NCBI GenBank assembly: GCA_022846075.1
Contig: AP025582.1
Span: forward strand, 1,798,001 to 1,862,000
Source of the DNA: Oscillospiraceae bacterium
GTDB lineage: Bacteria; Bacillota; Clostridia; Oscillospirales; Oscillospiraceae
Reading direction: 5' to 3'
DNA length: 64,000 nt
Part shown: in pieces, positions 8,239-16,826 of the stretch
How positions within the stretch are numbered: the first letter of the stretch is position 1
Layout: each line of letters starts with the position of its first letter
Made by a program: the position numbers and the translations under genes
The notes under the pieces: model-generated
Told to the model about the DNA's origin: nothing
The model's input: the letters and a program-made list of their open reading frames with translations, nothing else
Database searches by the model: none

Positions 8239-8825
8239 AGGCCCGCCTCCGCTTCTAGTGGTACGAACACCTGTTTTTCATAAATGTGGTCCGGAAAAGC
8301 GCTGTGGTAGAGCTTCCGGTGGGTGACCATCAGCGCCTCGTCGGAAATGTCCGGGCCATAGGCCAGGACGATGTAGGGGACCCCGAATACCTGGGTGCGG
8401 TACCCCATCTCCCGAAGGCCCGCGCGCCGGTAAAAGCCCAGCCTCCGGCGGCGGAGGGCGTCGACTTCCTCGTCTCCCGTGTCGGGGATCTCCACCTCGC
8501 CGAAGACCCCGTGTCCTCCCTGGCAGAACTGGTCCAGCATCCGGCCCAGGAGCTCGCTCCCCGTGCCCTGGTTTCGCCCCTCGGGCAGGACCGCGAAGTA
8601 ATCCAGCATCACGTAGGGGTCCTCCCCCGCCTTCCAGTAGAGGGCGTAGGCCGCCAGCTCCCCCTCCCGGAACAGGCCGTAAGGCTCATACTCTCCCCGG
8701 GCCATCAGCTCCAGCAGGCGGGACAGGGGTTTCAGCTCATCGGGTGGAAAATCCCGCTTCATGTGGCTATGAAACAATCTCTCTAATTCCTCCGGGCTCA
8801 ACAGCCGGAACTGTGTGTCACGCAT
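8235..8825 (-). CDS. GNAT-family N-acetyltransferase
   Basis: The 196-residue product shows the GNAT core: VMLDYFAVLPEGRNQGTGSELLG (residues ~72-95) is the beta4-loop-alpha3 acetyl-CoA site, with QGTG as a variant of the usual Q/RxxGxG/A. LGFYRRAGLREMGYR is the later beta5-alpha4 region. The substrate is unknown. It overlaps rimI by 8 bases and tsaD by 4 bases, so it is translated with them; that placement hints at a housekeeping role, but nothing in the sequence names one. Confidence 0.85.
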   Translation of the reverse strand: MRDTQFRLLSPEELERLFHSHMKRDFPPDELKPLSRLLELMARGEYEPYGLFREGELAAYALYWKAGEDPYVMLDYFAVLPEGRNQGTGSELLGRMLDQFCQGGHGVFGEVEIPDTGDEEVDALRRRRLGFYRRAGLREMGYRTQVFGVPYIVLAYGPDISDEALMVTHRKLYHSAFPDHIYEKQVFVPLEAEAGL

Positions 8826-9279
8826 GGGGCTCCTCCTGAAATTCCAATGTCATGATGAGGGCGTCCTCCTTGGGCGCCTGATAATAGTCTTTTCTCCGGC
8901 CCACCTGGGCAAAACCGTGCTTCATGTAAAGCTGGATGGCGGGCGTGTTGGACTCCCGCACTTCCAGCGTGAGGAAGGCCAACTTGGAACGGCCGAAGCG
9001 GACGAACACATCCAGCAGATCGTCGGCGATTCCCTGGCCCCGGTAATCCTCCCGGACGGCGATGTTGTCCACATAGCCCTCGTCCACCACCACGTGGAGC
9101 CCGGCATAGCCCAGCACCGCCCCGTCGGCCCGCTGGGCCACGATAAAGGAGGCCAGGGGGTTGAACAGCTCCTCCTCCAGGGCCCGCTCCGACCAGGGGG
9201 TAGAGAAGCACTCCCGCTCGATCTGGGCGATCTCGTGAAGGTGGGAGCGGTCCATGGGGACCAATTTATAGTTCTTCAT
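8818..9279 (-). CDS. rimI: Ribosomal protein S18-alanine N-acetyltransferase RimI
   Basis: RimI acetylates the N-terminal alanine of ribosomal protein S18. The 153-residue product has IERECFSTPWSERALEEEL, the usual RimI N-terminal segment, and the acetyl-CoA loop VREDYRGQGIADDLL. LEVRESNTPAIQLYMKHGF is the RimI signature near the C-terminus. The start at 9279 overlaps the polA stop as ATGA. RimI commonly sits beside tsa genes, which fits this operon. Confidence 0.93.
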   Translation of the reverse strand: MKNYKLVPMDRSHLHEIAQIERECFSTPWSERALEEELFNPLASFIVAQRADGAVLGYAGLHVVVDEGYVDNIAVREDYRGQGIADDLLDVFVRFGRSKLAFLTLEVRESNTPAIQLYMKHGFAQVGRRKDYYQAPKEDALIMTLEFQEEPHA

Positions 9280-11951
9280 CCTTTCGCCTCCCCCCAGCTC
9301 TTCCCGGCGGCCGAGTCGGCCCGCATGGGCACGGCGTAATCCACCACGCCCTCCATCTCCCGGGTCAGCAGTTCTTTCACCTGTTCCGTCTCCCCCTCCG
9401 GGCACTCCACGATCAGCTCGTCGTGGACCTGGAGGACCAGCTTCGCCTCCAGGCCCGCCTCCTTCATAGCCTTCCACACCCGGATCATGGCCAGCTTGAT
9501 CACGTCGGCGGCGGTACCCTGGATGGGCATATTGAGGGCCACCCGCTCCCCAAAGGAGCGCAGGTTGAAATTGGAGGATTTCAGCTCGGGCAGCCAACGG
9601 CGGCGGCCCATGAGGGTGGAGACGTAGCCGTTTTCCTTGGCCTGGGCCACCACCCGGTCCATGTACTCCCGCACACCGTGGAAGGTGGCGAAATAGCGCT
9701 CCATATACTCCTTGGCCTCCCCCCGGCTCACGCCGATGTCCTGGGACAGGGAGAAATCGGAGATACCATAGACGATCCCGAAATTCACCGCCTTGGCCCG
9801 GCGGCGCATCTCATGGCTCACCTGCTCCGGCGGGACCCCAAAGACCTGGGCGGCGGTGGCGGTGTGGATGTCCGCCCCGCTGAGGAAGGCCTCCTGCATG
9901 GTCTTGTCATCGGCGATGTGGGCCAGCAGCCGCAGCTCGATCTGGGAGTAGTCGGCGTCCACCAGCATATGGCCAGGGGCCGCTACGAACATATACCGCA
10001 GCTGGGCGCCCAGCTCGGTGCGCACCGGGATGTTCTGGAGATTGGGCTCCGTGGAGGACAGCCGCCCCGTGGCGGTGACCGTGTTCTGGAAAGAGGTGTG
10101 GATGCGCCCGTCCGGGCCGATGACCTTGGACAGCCCGTCCACATAGGTGGACTTCAGCTTGGTGTACTGGCGGTAGCTAAGAATGGCGTCGATGATGGGG
10201 TGGTGGCCCTGGAGCTTTTCCAGCACCTCGGCATTGGTGGAGTATCCCGTTTTGGTCTTCTTCACCGGCGGCAGGCCCAGCTTGTCAAAGAGGATGTGAC
10301 CAAGCTGCTGGGTGGAATTGATGTTGAAGGTCTCCCCCGCCAGGTCGTAGATCGCCGCCTCGTCCCGGCGGATCTGCTCATCCAGCATTTCTCCGTACTT
10401 GGCCAGGGCCTTCCGGTCCACCAGCACGCCGGTATGCTCCATCTCGGCCAGCACCGGGCAGAGCGGAAGCTCCACGTCATAGCAGACCCGGCCCAGCTCC
10501 ATCTCCTCCAACTGCTGGGACAGCACCCCATAGAGCGCCTCCACAAGGGCCGTGTGGCTGACCAGCGCCTCCATAGGCCCGGCGGGATCGGCCAGGGGAC
10601 CGAAGGCGTCCGGGTCCTGGTAGGCCTTCGCCTTTGGGGTCTCCACGTTGAAATAGGACACCGACAGCTTTTCCAGCTCATAACTCCCGTCGGTGGGGGC
10701 CAGCAGGTAGGCGGCCAGCTCCGTGTCGAAGACGAAGCCCTCGGTGGAGAGCCCCTCCGCCAGCAGCGCCCCCATAAGCCCCTTGACCCCGTGGGACACC
10801 TTCCTGATCCCGGCGGAAAACAGGGCCCGGAGAAAGTCGTTATACCCCTCCAGCCGATCCGGGAAAAAGAGGGCGGCTCTCTCCGCCTTCCCACTTCCCC
10901 ACGCCACACAGACGCCGTTCAGGCTGGGCAGGGCTACCAGGGCCACGTGGTCCAGCCCCCGCCAGAGGGTCAGCAGCTCCTCCATCCGGGGGGCGTCGGT
11001 AACGATCTCTCTTTCCAGATGTCCCTCAAAGGCGGAGGGCGCGCCGGATGGCGTCCCGGCGCCGGCCGTCAGCCCCATTTTGTCGATGAGTTTGGAAAAC
11101 TCCAGCTTGAGGAACAGCTCGTAGAGGGCCGGGCCGTCCACCGGCTTCCGGGCGGCGTCCTCCGGCTTGAAGTCGATGGGGGCGTCCCGGTGGATGGTGG
11201 CCAGGTCATAGGACATCCGGGCCATCTCCCGGCCCTCCTCCAGCTTCTTCACCACCCCCGGCTTGGCCGGGGTCTCCGGGGCGGTGACGATCTCCGGCAT
11301 ATGGTCGTAGAGGTGGGCTATGGAGCCGTACATCTGGATGAGCCCCATGGCGGTCTTTTCCCCGATGCCCTTCACGCCGGGGATATTGTCGGAGGAATCC
11401 CCCATAAGGGCTTTCAGGTCCACGATATGGATGGGGTCAAACCCGTATTCGGCCCGGAAGGCCTCCGGCGTCATGTCCCGGGTGGTGGTCTGCCCCATGC
11501 GGGTAGTCACCAGCTTGACGGTGGTCTGTTCGGTGATCAGCTGGAGGGAGTCTTTGTCCCCGGTGACCACCACTGTCTCCCAGCTGGCCTTGCCGTCCAG
11601 CTCGGCGATGGTGCCGATCAGATCGTCGGCCTCCCAGCCGTCCAGCTCGTAGGTGGGGATGTTCATGGCGTGGAGCACGTCCTTCAGGATGGGCAGCTGA
11701 GCCGCCAGCTCGTCCGGCATCCCCTTGCGCTGGGCCTTATAGCCCTCGTAGGCCAAATGGCGGAAGGTGGGCGCCTTCCGGTCAAAGGTGACGCACAGGC
11801 CCTCCGGAGCCTCCTCGTCCAGCAGCTTGAACAGGATATTGAGAAAGCCGTAGACCGCGTTGGTGGGGGTGCCGTCCCGGGTGGTGAGCATCCGGATGCC
11901 GTAAAAGGCCCGGTTGATGATAGAGTTGCCGTCGATGACCATAAGCTTCAT
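9276..11951 (-). CDS. polA: DNA polymerase I (5' nuclease, inactive-looking exonuclease domain, polymerase)
   Basis: Pol I fills gaps and removes RNA primers. The 891-residue protein has three regions. The first is an N-terminal 5' nuclease (VIDGNSIINRAFYG, GWEADDLIGT, VVTGDKDSLQL, LMGDSSDNIPGVKGIG). The second is a middle 3'-5' exonuclease-like domain. The third is the polymerase, with motif A (DADYSQIELRLLAHI), motif B (RRRAKAVNFGIVYGIS) and motif C (LQVHDELIVE). In the middle domain the DxE metal motif appears lost (HVALVALPSLNG in its place), as in many Firmicutes, so proofreading is not expected. The start at 11951 has AGGAGG upstream. It leads the polA-rimI-GNAT-tsaD operon from its own promoter. 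Confidence 0.97.
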   Translation of the reverse strand: MKLMVIDGNSIINRAFYGIRMLTTRDGTPTNAVYGFLNILFKLLDEEAPEGLCVTFDRKAPTFRHLAYEGYKAQRKGMPDELAAQLPILKDVLHAMNIPTYELDGWEADDLIGTIAELDGKASWETVVVTGDKDSLQLITEQTTVKLVTTRMGQTTTRDMTPEAFRAEYGFDPIHIVDLKALMGDSSDNIPGVKGIGEKTAMGLIQMYGSIAHLYDHMPEIVTAPETPAKPGVVKKLEEGREMARMSYDLATIHRDAPIDFKPEDAARKPVDGPALYELFLKLEFSKLIDKMGLTAGAGTPSGAPSAFEGHLEREIVTDAPRMEELLTLWRGLDHVALVALPSLNGVCVAWGSGKAERAALFFPDRLEGYNDFLRALFSAGIRKVSHGVKGLMGALLAEGLSTEGFVFDTELAAYLLAPTDGSYELEKLSVSYFNVETPKAKAYQDPDAFGPLADPAGPMEALVSHTALVEALYGVLSQQLEEMELGRVCYDVELPLCPVLAEMEHTGVLVDRKALAKYGEMLDEQIRRDEAAIYDLAGETFNINSTQQLGHILFDKLGLPPVKKTKTGYSTNAEVLEKLQGHHPIIDAILSYRQYTKLKSTYVDGLSKVIGPDGRIHTSFQNTVTATGRLSSTEPNLQNIPVRTELGAQLRYMFVAAPGHMLVDADYSQIELRLLAHIADDKTMQEAFLSGADIHTATAAQVFGVPPEQVSHEMRRRAKAVNFGIVYGISDFSLSQDIGVSRGEAKEYMERYFATFHGVREYMDRVVAQAKENGYVSTLMGRRRWLPELKSSNFNLRSFGERVALNMPIQGTAADVIKLAMIRVWKAMKEAGLEAKLVLQVHDELIVECPEGETEQVKELLTREMEGVVDYAVPMRADSAAGKSWGEAKG

Positions 11952-12001
11952 AAGGAAGCCTCCTGCCTCCGGGGTTGCCCGGACATAAAATTTCAAATTA
12001 C

Positions 12002-12030
12002 AGTATACCAGCTTTCCCCATTTGGGGCAA
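12002..12030 (-). promoter_or_regulatory. polA operon promoter
   Basis: TTGCCC, 17 bp, TATACT on the minus strand, about 50 bp before the polA start. Confidence 0.75.
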
Positions 12031-12035
12031 GCTAA

Positions 12036-12073
12036 AACAAGAAGGGCGCCCCCTGTCAAAAGGGGCGCCCTTC
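12036..12073 (-). terminator. Terminator of the MATE gene
   Basis: GAAGGGCGCCCC and its partner AGGGGCGCCCTTC form a long stem followed on the minus strand by TTGTTTT. It ends just before the polA promoter. Confidence 0.85.
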
Positions 12074-12080
12074 TCCGTCT

Positions 12081-13439
12081 TTAGATCCCGTCTTTCATCC
12101 GCCCCAAGGGCACATACACCGTCAGCCACATGGTAATGAAGCAGGCAAGCCCACCAATCACATTGGAGATTGGTTCCGCCCAGAATACCCCGTCCACGCC
12201 CCAGCCGATGCCGGGCAGGAGCAGGGTCAGGGGCGCCACGATCATCACTTTGCGGAACATGGAAAAGAACACGGCGCTTTTGGAACGGTTCAGGGCTACC
12301 GATACCGACTGGCCGATGAACTGGAAGGCCATACAGAAAAAGGCGGCAAAGTAGATGCGGAAGGCCGGTATCCCCGCCTCCAGCAGCTCCGATTCACTGT
12401 TGAAGATGTGTATGAACACCTGGGGTGCCGCCATGACCAGGACCCAGACCACAAGGGAATAGCCCAAAGAGGAAATGGCGGTGAAACGAATCCCCTCCCG
12501 GACCCGGCCGTAGAGCCCGGCGCCGTAGTTATAGCCCAGCACGGGCTGACAGCCGTTGGTGAGGCCGGTCAGCGGCATGGTAAAGACCTCCCGCACCGAG
12601 TTGATGACGGTCATCACCCCCACGTATAGGTCTCCCCCCACCCGCTGGAGGGTGGCGTTGCACAAAATCTGCACCAGGGAGTTGGTGAGGGACATGACGA
12701 AGCCGGAGGTGCCCAGGGCCAATATCCGCCGGACCCGCTGCCAGCGAAGGGCCAGCGCGCTTTTTCTCAGGCGCAGGATGGCCTTCGGCCCCGTCAAAAA
12801 CCCCAGGACCCACACCGCGGAGCACCCCTGGGAGATCACCGTGGCCAGGGCGGCCCCCCGGACGCCCATCTGGAAGATAAAAATGAAAATGGGGTCCAAA
12901 ACCAGGTTGACCGCCGCCCCCAAAGCCACCGTCATCATGCCCACCCGGCCAAAGCCCTGAGAGTTGATAAAGGGATTCATCCCCAGCCCCACCATCACAA
13001 AGATCGTGCCCAGCAGGTAGATGGTGAGATAGTTGTCCGCATAGGGAAAGGTGGCGTCGCTGGCCCCGAAGAGGTAAAGGATGGGCCTTTTGAACAGCAG
13101 ACACAGCACCGTCAGGCAGACCCCAAAGAACAAAAGAAGCGTAAAGGAATTTCCCATTACATTTTCCGCCTCGCTGTTTTCCCCCCTGCCCCGGTGGATG
13201 GAGCACAGCGGCGCGCCGCCCATGCCGCAGAGATTGGCGAAGCCGATCAAAATGGAGATAACCGGGAGGCAGAGGCCCAGCCCGGTGATGGACAGCCGCC
13301 CCACCCCCTCCAGATGCCCCAGGTACACCCGGTCCACAATGTTGTACAGGATGTTGATCAGCTGGGCCGCCGTCATGGGCAGGGCCATGGAAAAGATGTT
13401 CCCCGAGACCTTTCCCTGGGAAAAATCATTCTTCTCCAT
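12081..13439 (-). CDS. MATE-family efflux transporter
   Basis: MATE proteins export drugs or metabolites in exchange for Na+ or H+. The 452-residue product has about 12 hydrophobic segments. Typical MATE sequence includes the N-terminal ALPMTAAQLINILYNIVDRVYLG and the mid-protein GMNPFINSQGFGRVGMM. The length is normal. It is a single gene with a good promoter and terminator. The substrate cannot be predicted. It is divergent from the M20 peptidase-like gene. Confidence 0.93.
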   Translation of the reverse strand: MEKNDFSQGKVSGNIFSMALPMTAAQLINILYNIVDRVYLGHLEGVGRLSITGLGLCLPVISILIGFANLCGMGGAPLCSIHRGRGENSEAENVMGNSFTLLLFFGVCLTVLCLLFKRPILYLFGASDATFPYADNYLTIYLLGTIFVMVGLGMNPFINSQGFGRVGMMTVALGAAVNLVLDPIFIFIFQMGVRGAALATVISQGCSAVWVLGFLTGPKAILRLRKSALALRWQRVRRILALGTSGFVMSLTNSLVQILCNATLQRVGGDLYVGVMTVINSVREVFTMPLTGLTNGCQPVLGYNYGAGLYGRVREGIRFTAISSLGYSLVVWVLVMAAPQVFIHIFNSESELLEAGIPAFRIYFAAFFCMAFQFIGQSVSVALNRSKSAVFFSMFRKVMIVAPLTLLLPGIGWGVDGVFWAEPISNVIGGLACFITMWLTVYVPLGRMKDGI

Positions 13440-13451
13440 CCGCCCGCCCCC

Positions 13452-13479
13452 TTGCGTTTTTTACGCCAACGTGTATGAT
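13452..13479 (+). promoter_or_regulatory. Promoter of the M20 amidohydrolase gene
   Basis: TTGCGT, 16 bp, TATGAT on the plus strand. It overlaps the region upstream of the divergent MATE promoter. Confidence 0.5.
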
Positions 13480-13483
13480 AGGT

Positions 13484-13512
13484 ATTATACAAAATTTCTC
13501 TCTCCGGGGCAA
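13484..13512 (-). promoter_or_regulatory. MATE gene promoter
   Basis: TTGCCC, 17 bp, TATAAT on the minus strand, 45 bp before the start codon. Confidence 0.7.
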
Positions 13513-13533
13513 GTCCCTGAAAGGAGCCCAGCC

Positions 13534-14703
13534 ATGTTTCTCACCGAGGCACAAGACTTGTTTCCCGAACTAAAAGCGCTGAAGGACGACCTCCACCGCC
13601 ATCCGGAGGTAAGCTTCCAGGAGCGGCGCACCACCGCCCGGATCAAGGAGCTTCTGGCCCCTCTCGGCCTCGAGCTCATCGACCTGGGCATGGAGACCGG
13701 CGTAACAGCCCTTCTCCGGGGCGGCCGCCCGGGAAAAACAGTGGCCCTCCGGGCCGACATCGACGCCCTGGAACAGCAGGAACCTGCGGGCAAGGCCGTC
13801 GTTTCCCAGATCCCAAACCGGATGCACGCCTGCGGCCACGACTTCCACACCGCCGCCCTTTACGGCGCCGCCCGGCTCCTCTCCGCCCACCGGCCGGAAC
13901 TGGCAGGGGACGTGGTTTTCCTCTTCCAGCCCGCCGAGGAATTTACCCAGGGGGCGGCGGCCATGATCCGCCACGGCCTGTGGGAAAAGCTGCCCTGTAA
14001 ACCAAATTTCCTTTTCGGCCTTCACAACCGCCCGGAAATTTCCCGGGGACAGATCGCCGTCCTCCCCGGTCCCATTATGGCGGGCAAGTCCAACTTTAAA
14101 GTGGTCTTTCATGGCAGGACCGGCCATGGCGGCTCTCCCCATAAATGTGTGGACGTCCTGGTCCCGGCGGCGGCCTTCATCCAGGCGGTCCAGAGCATCG
14201 TCAGCCGCAACGCCGACCCGCTGGAGGGCCTTGTCTGTGCCGTGTGCTCCATCCATGGCGGCTCCCCGGAGAACTTTGCCCCCGACCAGGTGACCATGAC
14301 GGGCAGCATCCGGGCCCTTTCGGAGGAGGTAAAGGCCATGGCCGAGGGCCGGGTCCGCGCTCTGGCCGGACAGATCGCCGCCGCCTACGGCTGTACCGCC
14401 CACGTGGACCTGATCCCCGAGGTGCCGGTGACCTGGAACAGCCCAGAAATGACCGCCCTGGCCCGCCGGGCGGCGGAGGCTGTGGTAGGGACGGAGAACA
14501 TCGTCCAGCCCAAGCCCGCCATGGGCTCCGAGGACTTCGCCGTCTTCGGCCGGGACGTCCCCTCCTTCTTTTACTGGGTGGGCTCCGGCTATCCCGGTCA
14601 GGAGATGCCCTGCTGGCACAGCGATCAATTCACCACCGATGACGAGGCCCTGCCCATCGCCGCCGCCCTTCTGGCCCAATCGGCGATGGTCGGGCTGGCG
14701 TGA
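13534..14703 (+). CDS. M20-family amidohydrolase / aminoacylase
   Basis: This metal-dependent family (hippurate hydrolase, N-acyl amino acid amidohydrolase, IAA-amino acid hydrolase) cleaves N-acyl amino acids. The 389-residue protein has DLHRHPEVSFQE near the N-terminus and RMHACGHDFHTAALYGAA (metal site, residues ~100-117). It also has FQPAEEFTQGAAAMI with the catalytic Glu pair, and GSEDFAVF near the C-terminus. AAAGGAG lies 7 bases before the chosen ATG. No signal peptide is seen, so it is cytoplasmic. A small helical-protein gene follows after a few bases and may be co-transcribed. The physiological substrate is unknown. Confidence 0.93.
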   Translation: MFLTEAQDLFPELKALKDDLHRHPEVSFQERRTTARIKELLAPLGLELIDLGMETGVTALLRGGRPGKTVALRADIDALEQQEPAGKAVVSQIPNRMHACGHDFHTAALYGAARLLSAHRPELAGDVVFLFQPAEEFTQGAAAMIRHGLWEKLPCKPNFLFGLHNRPEISRGQIAVLPGPIMAGKSNFKVVFHGRTGHGGSPHKCVDVLVPAAAFIQAVQSIVSRNADPLEGLVCAVCSIHGGSPENFAPDQVTMTGSIRALSEEVKAMAEGRVRALAGQIAAAYGCTAHVDLIPEVPVTWNSPEMTALARRAAEAVVGTENIVQPKPAMGSEDFAVFGRDVPSFFYWVGSGYPGQEMPCWHSDQFTTDDEALPIAAALLAQSAMVGLA

Positions 14704-14718
14704 AAGGAAATGAGCTCT

Positions 14719-15147
14719 ATGGAAGAATTACTGGAACAGCTCTGCGGTAAGGACACCAAGCTGGCCTACCAGGCCCTTCTGTCCCTGAAGGCGGAGAGCG
14801 GCTCCTCCCCCGCGGTCTATGCCTATTTTGACCGGTTTCTGAAAATGATGGACGACGCCAATTCCTACCTGCGCACCAGAGGCCTCCTTCTGCTGTGCGC
14901 CAACGCCCGGTGGGACCAGGAGAACAAACTGGACGGGGCCATAGACCGTTTTCTGGCCCATATTTCCGATCCAAAGCCCATCACCGCCCGGCAGTTTATT
15001 CAAGCCCTGCCCCAGGTGGCCCTGTATAAACCCGCTCTGGCGCCCAGGATCCGGGCCGCGCTGGAAAACGCCGATCTGAGCGCCTACCCGAACAGCATGG
15101 CGCCCCTCGTCCTCAAGGACATCACCACCGCCTTGCGGCAGATATAA
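14719..15147 (+). CDS. Conserved hypothetical helical (HEAT-like) protein
   Basis: The 142-residue product is all-helical by composition, with short repeats resembling HEAT/armadillo units (LAYQALLSLKAE, YLRTRGLLLLCANARW, ARQFIQALPQVALYKP). Similar small proteins are often annotated as SufBD-like in this bacterial group, without functional proof. The ATG at 14719 is preferred over 14710 because AAAGGA lies 10 bases upstream of the former but abuts the latter. It sits 15 bases after the amidohydrolase and is probably in its operon. Confidence 0.75.
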   Translation: MEELLEQLCGKDTKLAYQALLSLKAESGSSPAVYAYFDRFLKMMDDANSYLRTRGLLLLCANARWDQENKLDGAIDRFLAHISDPKPITARQFIQALPQVALYKPALAPRIRAALENADLSAYPNSMAPLVLKDITTALRQI

Positions 15148-15181
15148 AAACGGCCCCCCTTCCTAAAAGGAAGGGGGGCCG
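15146..15181 (-). terminator. Terminator of the MerR/TipA gene
   Basis: GGCCCCCCTTCC / GGAAGGGGGGCC with a short loop. The T-run is on the minus strand, so it serves the minus-strand regulator gene. Confidence 0.85.
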
Positions 15182-15186
15182 CCGAT

Positions 15187-15954
15187 TTACCCGCCCGTCT
15201 TTGTATAGGCCAGCACCGCGTCCCGCAGAAACGCGGCGCAGCCGGGCGTTTCCCCGTCGTAATAGGCGGTGAACCGCTCGTCGGTCACGTACAGCTCCGC
15301 GATCCCCCTGTGGCGTCGGGGATCATAGCTCTGCCCGCCGAAACACAGCCATTTCCCATGGAGGGCGGCGATACGCTGTCCCTCCGCCCCGGCGGGGTCC
15401 TCCCCCGCCTGGACGGCGGCGGACAGGGCGGACTTGATCTCCTCCCCCAGGGCCTCCCAGGCCTCATGCCCCGCCTGGTCTATGGAGAGAAAGGCCTCAT
15501 TGGCCTCGTCGGCCGGCCGGTCTCCGTACTTGGCCCGCACCTCTTTTCCGTAGCGTGCCTCGTTCTCCTCCACAGCCTTCTTTTGGAAGGCGCGGAATTT
15601 TTCCTCGTCTTTCATACAGATTTCTCCTTTCGCTTCCCGCAGAGTATGTTCGACTGTCAGAATGAGATCTTCCAGACGTTCCCGACGCTCCACCAGGGCC
15701 CTCAGATGGCTCTCCAGAGCCGCCTGCCGGTCGAAACCCGGGTCGTCCAGAATGGCGCCGATGGCCTCCAGCCGCAGACCCAGCTCCCGATAGAACAAGA
15801 TCTGCTGTAGCCGGTCCACCTCCGCCGGGCCGTAGAGCCGGTATCCCGCCCCGGTCGTCCGCCCCGGCTTCAAAAGCCCCAGATGGTCGTACCACCGCAG
15901 GGTCCGGGCAGTGATCCCGGACAGGTCCGCCAGCGCCTTTACGGTATATTCCAT
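15187..15954 (-). CDS. MerR-family regulator with TipAS drug-binding domain
   Basis: Residues 1-70 are a MerR winged helix (TVKALADLSGITARTLRWYDHLGLLKPGR, RLYGPAEVDRLQQILFYRELG). A dimerisation helix (~75-115) is followed by a C-terminal TipAS-type domain (~125-255) with EENEARYGKEVRAKYG and DERFTAYYDGETPGCAAFL. TipAL proteins bind thiopeptide-like or other hydrophobic drugs and switch on their own gene. Its promoter has the 19-bp spacer expected for this family, so autoregulation is likely. A new start at the internal Met before KDEEKFRAFQKK could give a TipAS-like short form, but no clear ribosome site was checked in detail. Confidence 0.92.
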   Translation of the reverse strand: MEYTVKALADLSGITARTLRWYDHLGLLKPGRTTGAGYRLYGPAEVDRLQQILFYRELGLRLEAIGAILDDPGFDRQAALESHLRALVERRERLEDLILTVEHTLREAKGEICMKDEEKFRAFQKKAVEENEARYGKEVRAKYGDRPADEANEAFLSIDQAGHEAWEALGEEIKSALSAAVQAGEDPAGAEGQRIAALHGKWLCFGGQSYDPRRHRGIAELYVTDERFTAYYDGETPGCAAFLRDAVLAYTKTGG

Positions 15955-15978
15955 TGGTCATCCCTCCTGACAGGATCC

Positions 15979-16009
15979 AGCATACTCCTTGCCGTTACGA
16001 AAAGGTCAA
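15979..16009 (-). promoter_or_regulatory. MerR-type promoter/operator (19-bp spacer)
   Basis: TTGACC and TATGCT are separated by 19 bp, the long spacing that MerR-family activators untwist. The spacer holds a CCTT...AAGG dyad. It lies 25 bp before the regulator start codon. Confidence 0.75.
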
Positions 16010-16150
16010 GGGAAAAATCAAATCATCGAGCGCTGTTTTTTGATGCTCTGATTTTGCCCGAAACAGGACGGAAAGACCTCGCCAGGTTTTTTTCTTCCCC
16101 GTCTGTATGTTACACGAGAAACACTGACAGCCTATGTCAAGTTTCTCAAA

Positions 16151-16184
16151 TAAAAAAGAGACAGACGAATGTCTGTCTCTTTTC
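16151..16184 (-). terminator. Terminator after rplT
   Basis: AGAGACAGAC / GTCTGTCTCT stem with loop, followed on the minus strand by a T-run. It lies just past the rplT stop. Confidence 0.8.
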
Positions 16185-16195
16185 TCGCTCTGAAA

Positions 16196-16552
16196 TCAGG
16201 CCAGCTGAGCCTTGGCAAGCTGGGTGAGCTGGGTAAAGGCGGCCTTGTCGTTGACGGCCATCTCAGCCAGCATCTTGCGGTTGATGGTGATGCCGGCCTT
16301 CTTCAGGCCGTTGACAAAGGTGGAGTAGTTCATCCCGTTCATCTTGCAGGCGGCGGAGATACGGGTGATCCACAGGGAGCGGAAGTCACGCTTCTTCAGG
16401 CGGCGGCCGATGTAAGCGTACTTCAGGGACTTCATGACCTGCTCATTGGCCATCTTGAAGTGCTTGGACTTGGCGCCCCAGTAACCCTTCGCCAGCTTCA
16501 GGACCTTATTTCTTCTCTTGCGCGTCATCATCGCGCCTTTAACTCTAGCCAT
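16196..16552 (-). CDS. rplT: 50S ribosomal protein L20
   Basis: The 118-residue, Lys/Arg-rich protein has the family start [20 protein letters not shown] and the motif [16 protein letters not shown]. It binds 23S rRNA early in assembly and, in Firmicutes, represses its own operon through a leader upstream of infC. It is the last gene of infC-rpmI-rplT. Confidence 0.98.
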   Translation of the reverse strand: MARVKGAMMTRKRRNKVLKLAKGYWGAKSKHFKMANEQVMKSLKYAYIGRRLKKRDFRSLWITRISAACKMNGMNYSTFVNGLKKAGITINRKMLAEMAVNDKAAFTQLTQLAKAQLA

Positions 16553-16589
16553 GGTATTTGAAACCTCCTATATTCGAGTAAAAATCAAA

Positions 16590-16793
16590 TTATTTGTAAG
16601 GGATCATACGCTTGATGGTGGCCGCATTGGTATCATCAGCGTAGGCGCCCTTGCGGAGGCCTCTTTTGCGCTTGGTGTCCTTGCCGTGGCCGTTGAGCAG
16701 GTGGGACTTATAGGCGTGGGCCCGCTTGACCTTGCCGGTCTTGGTCAGGTTGAATCTCTTTTTCGCCCCGGTATGGGTCTTGAGTTTAGGCAT
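16590..16793 (-). CDS. rpmI: 50S ribosomal protein L35
   Basis: The 67-residue basic protein PKLKTHTGAKKRFNLTKTGK matches the L35 family and has the usual length. It lies between infC and rplT in the standard order and has an AGGAG-like site upstream. Confidence 0.97.
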   Translation of the reverse strand: MPKLKTHTGAKKRFNLTKTGKVKRAHAYKSHLLNGHGKDTKRKRGLRKGAYADDTNAATIKRMIPYK

Positions 16794-16826
16794 GGTGTAT
16801 TCTCCTTTATCGTAAAATGAACTTGC

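Noticed and set aside
9423-12035. Long open frame opposite polA
   Set aside because: Same cause: third-position GC bias on the minus strand gene removes stops from the antisense frame. No domain or ribosome site.
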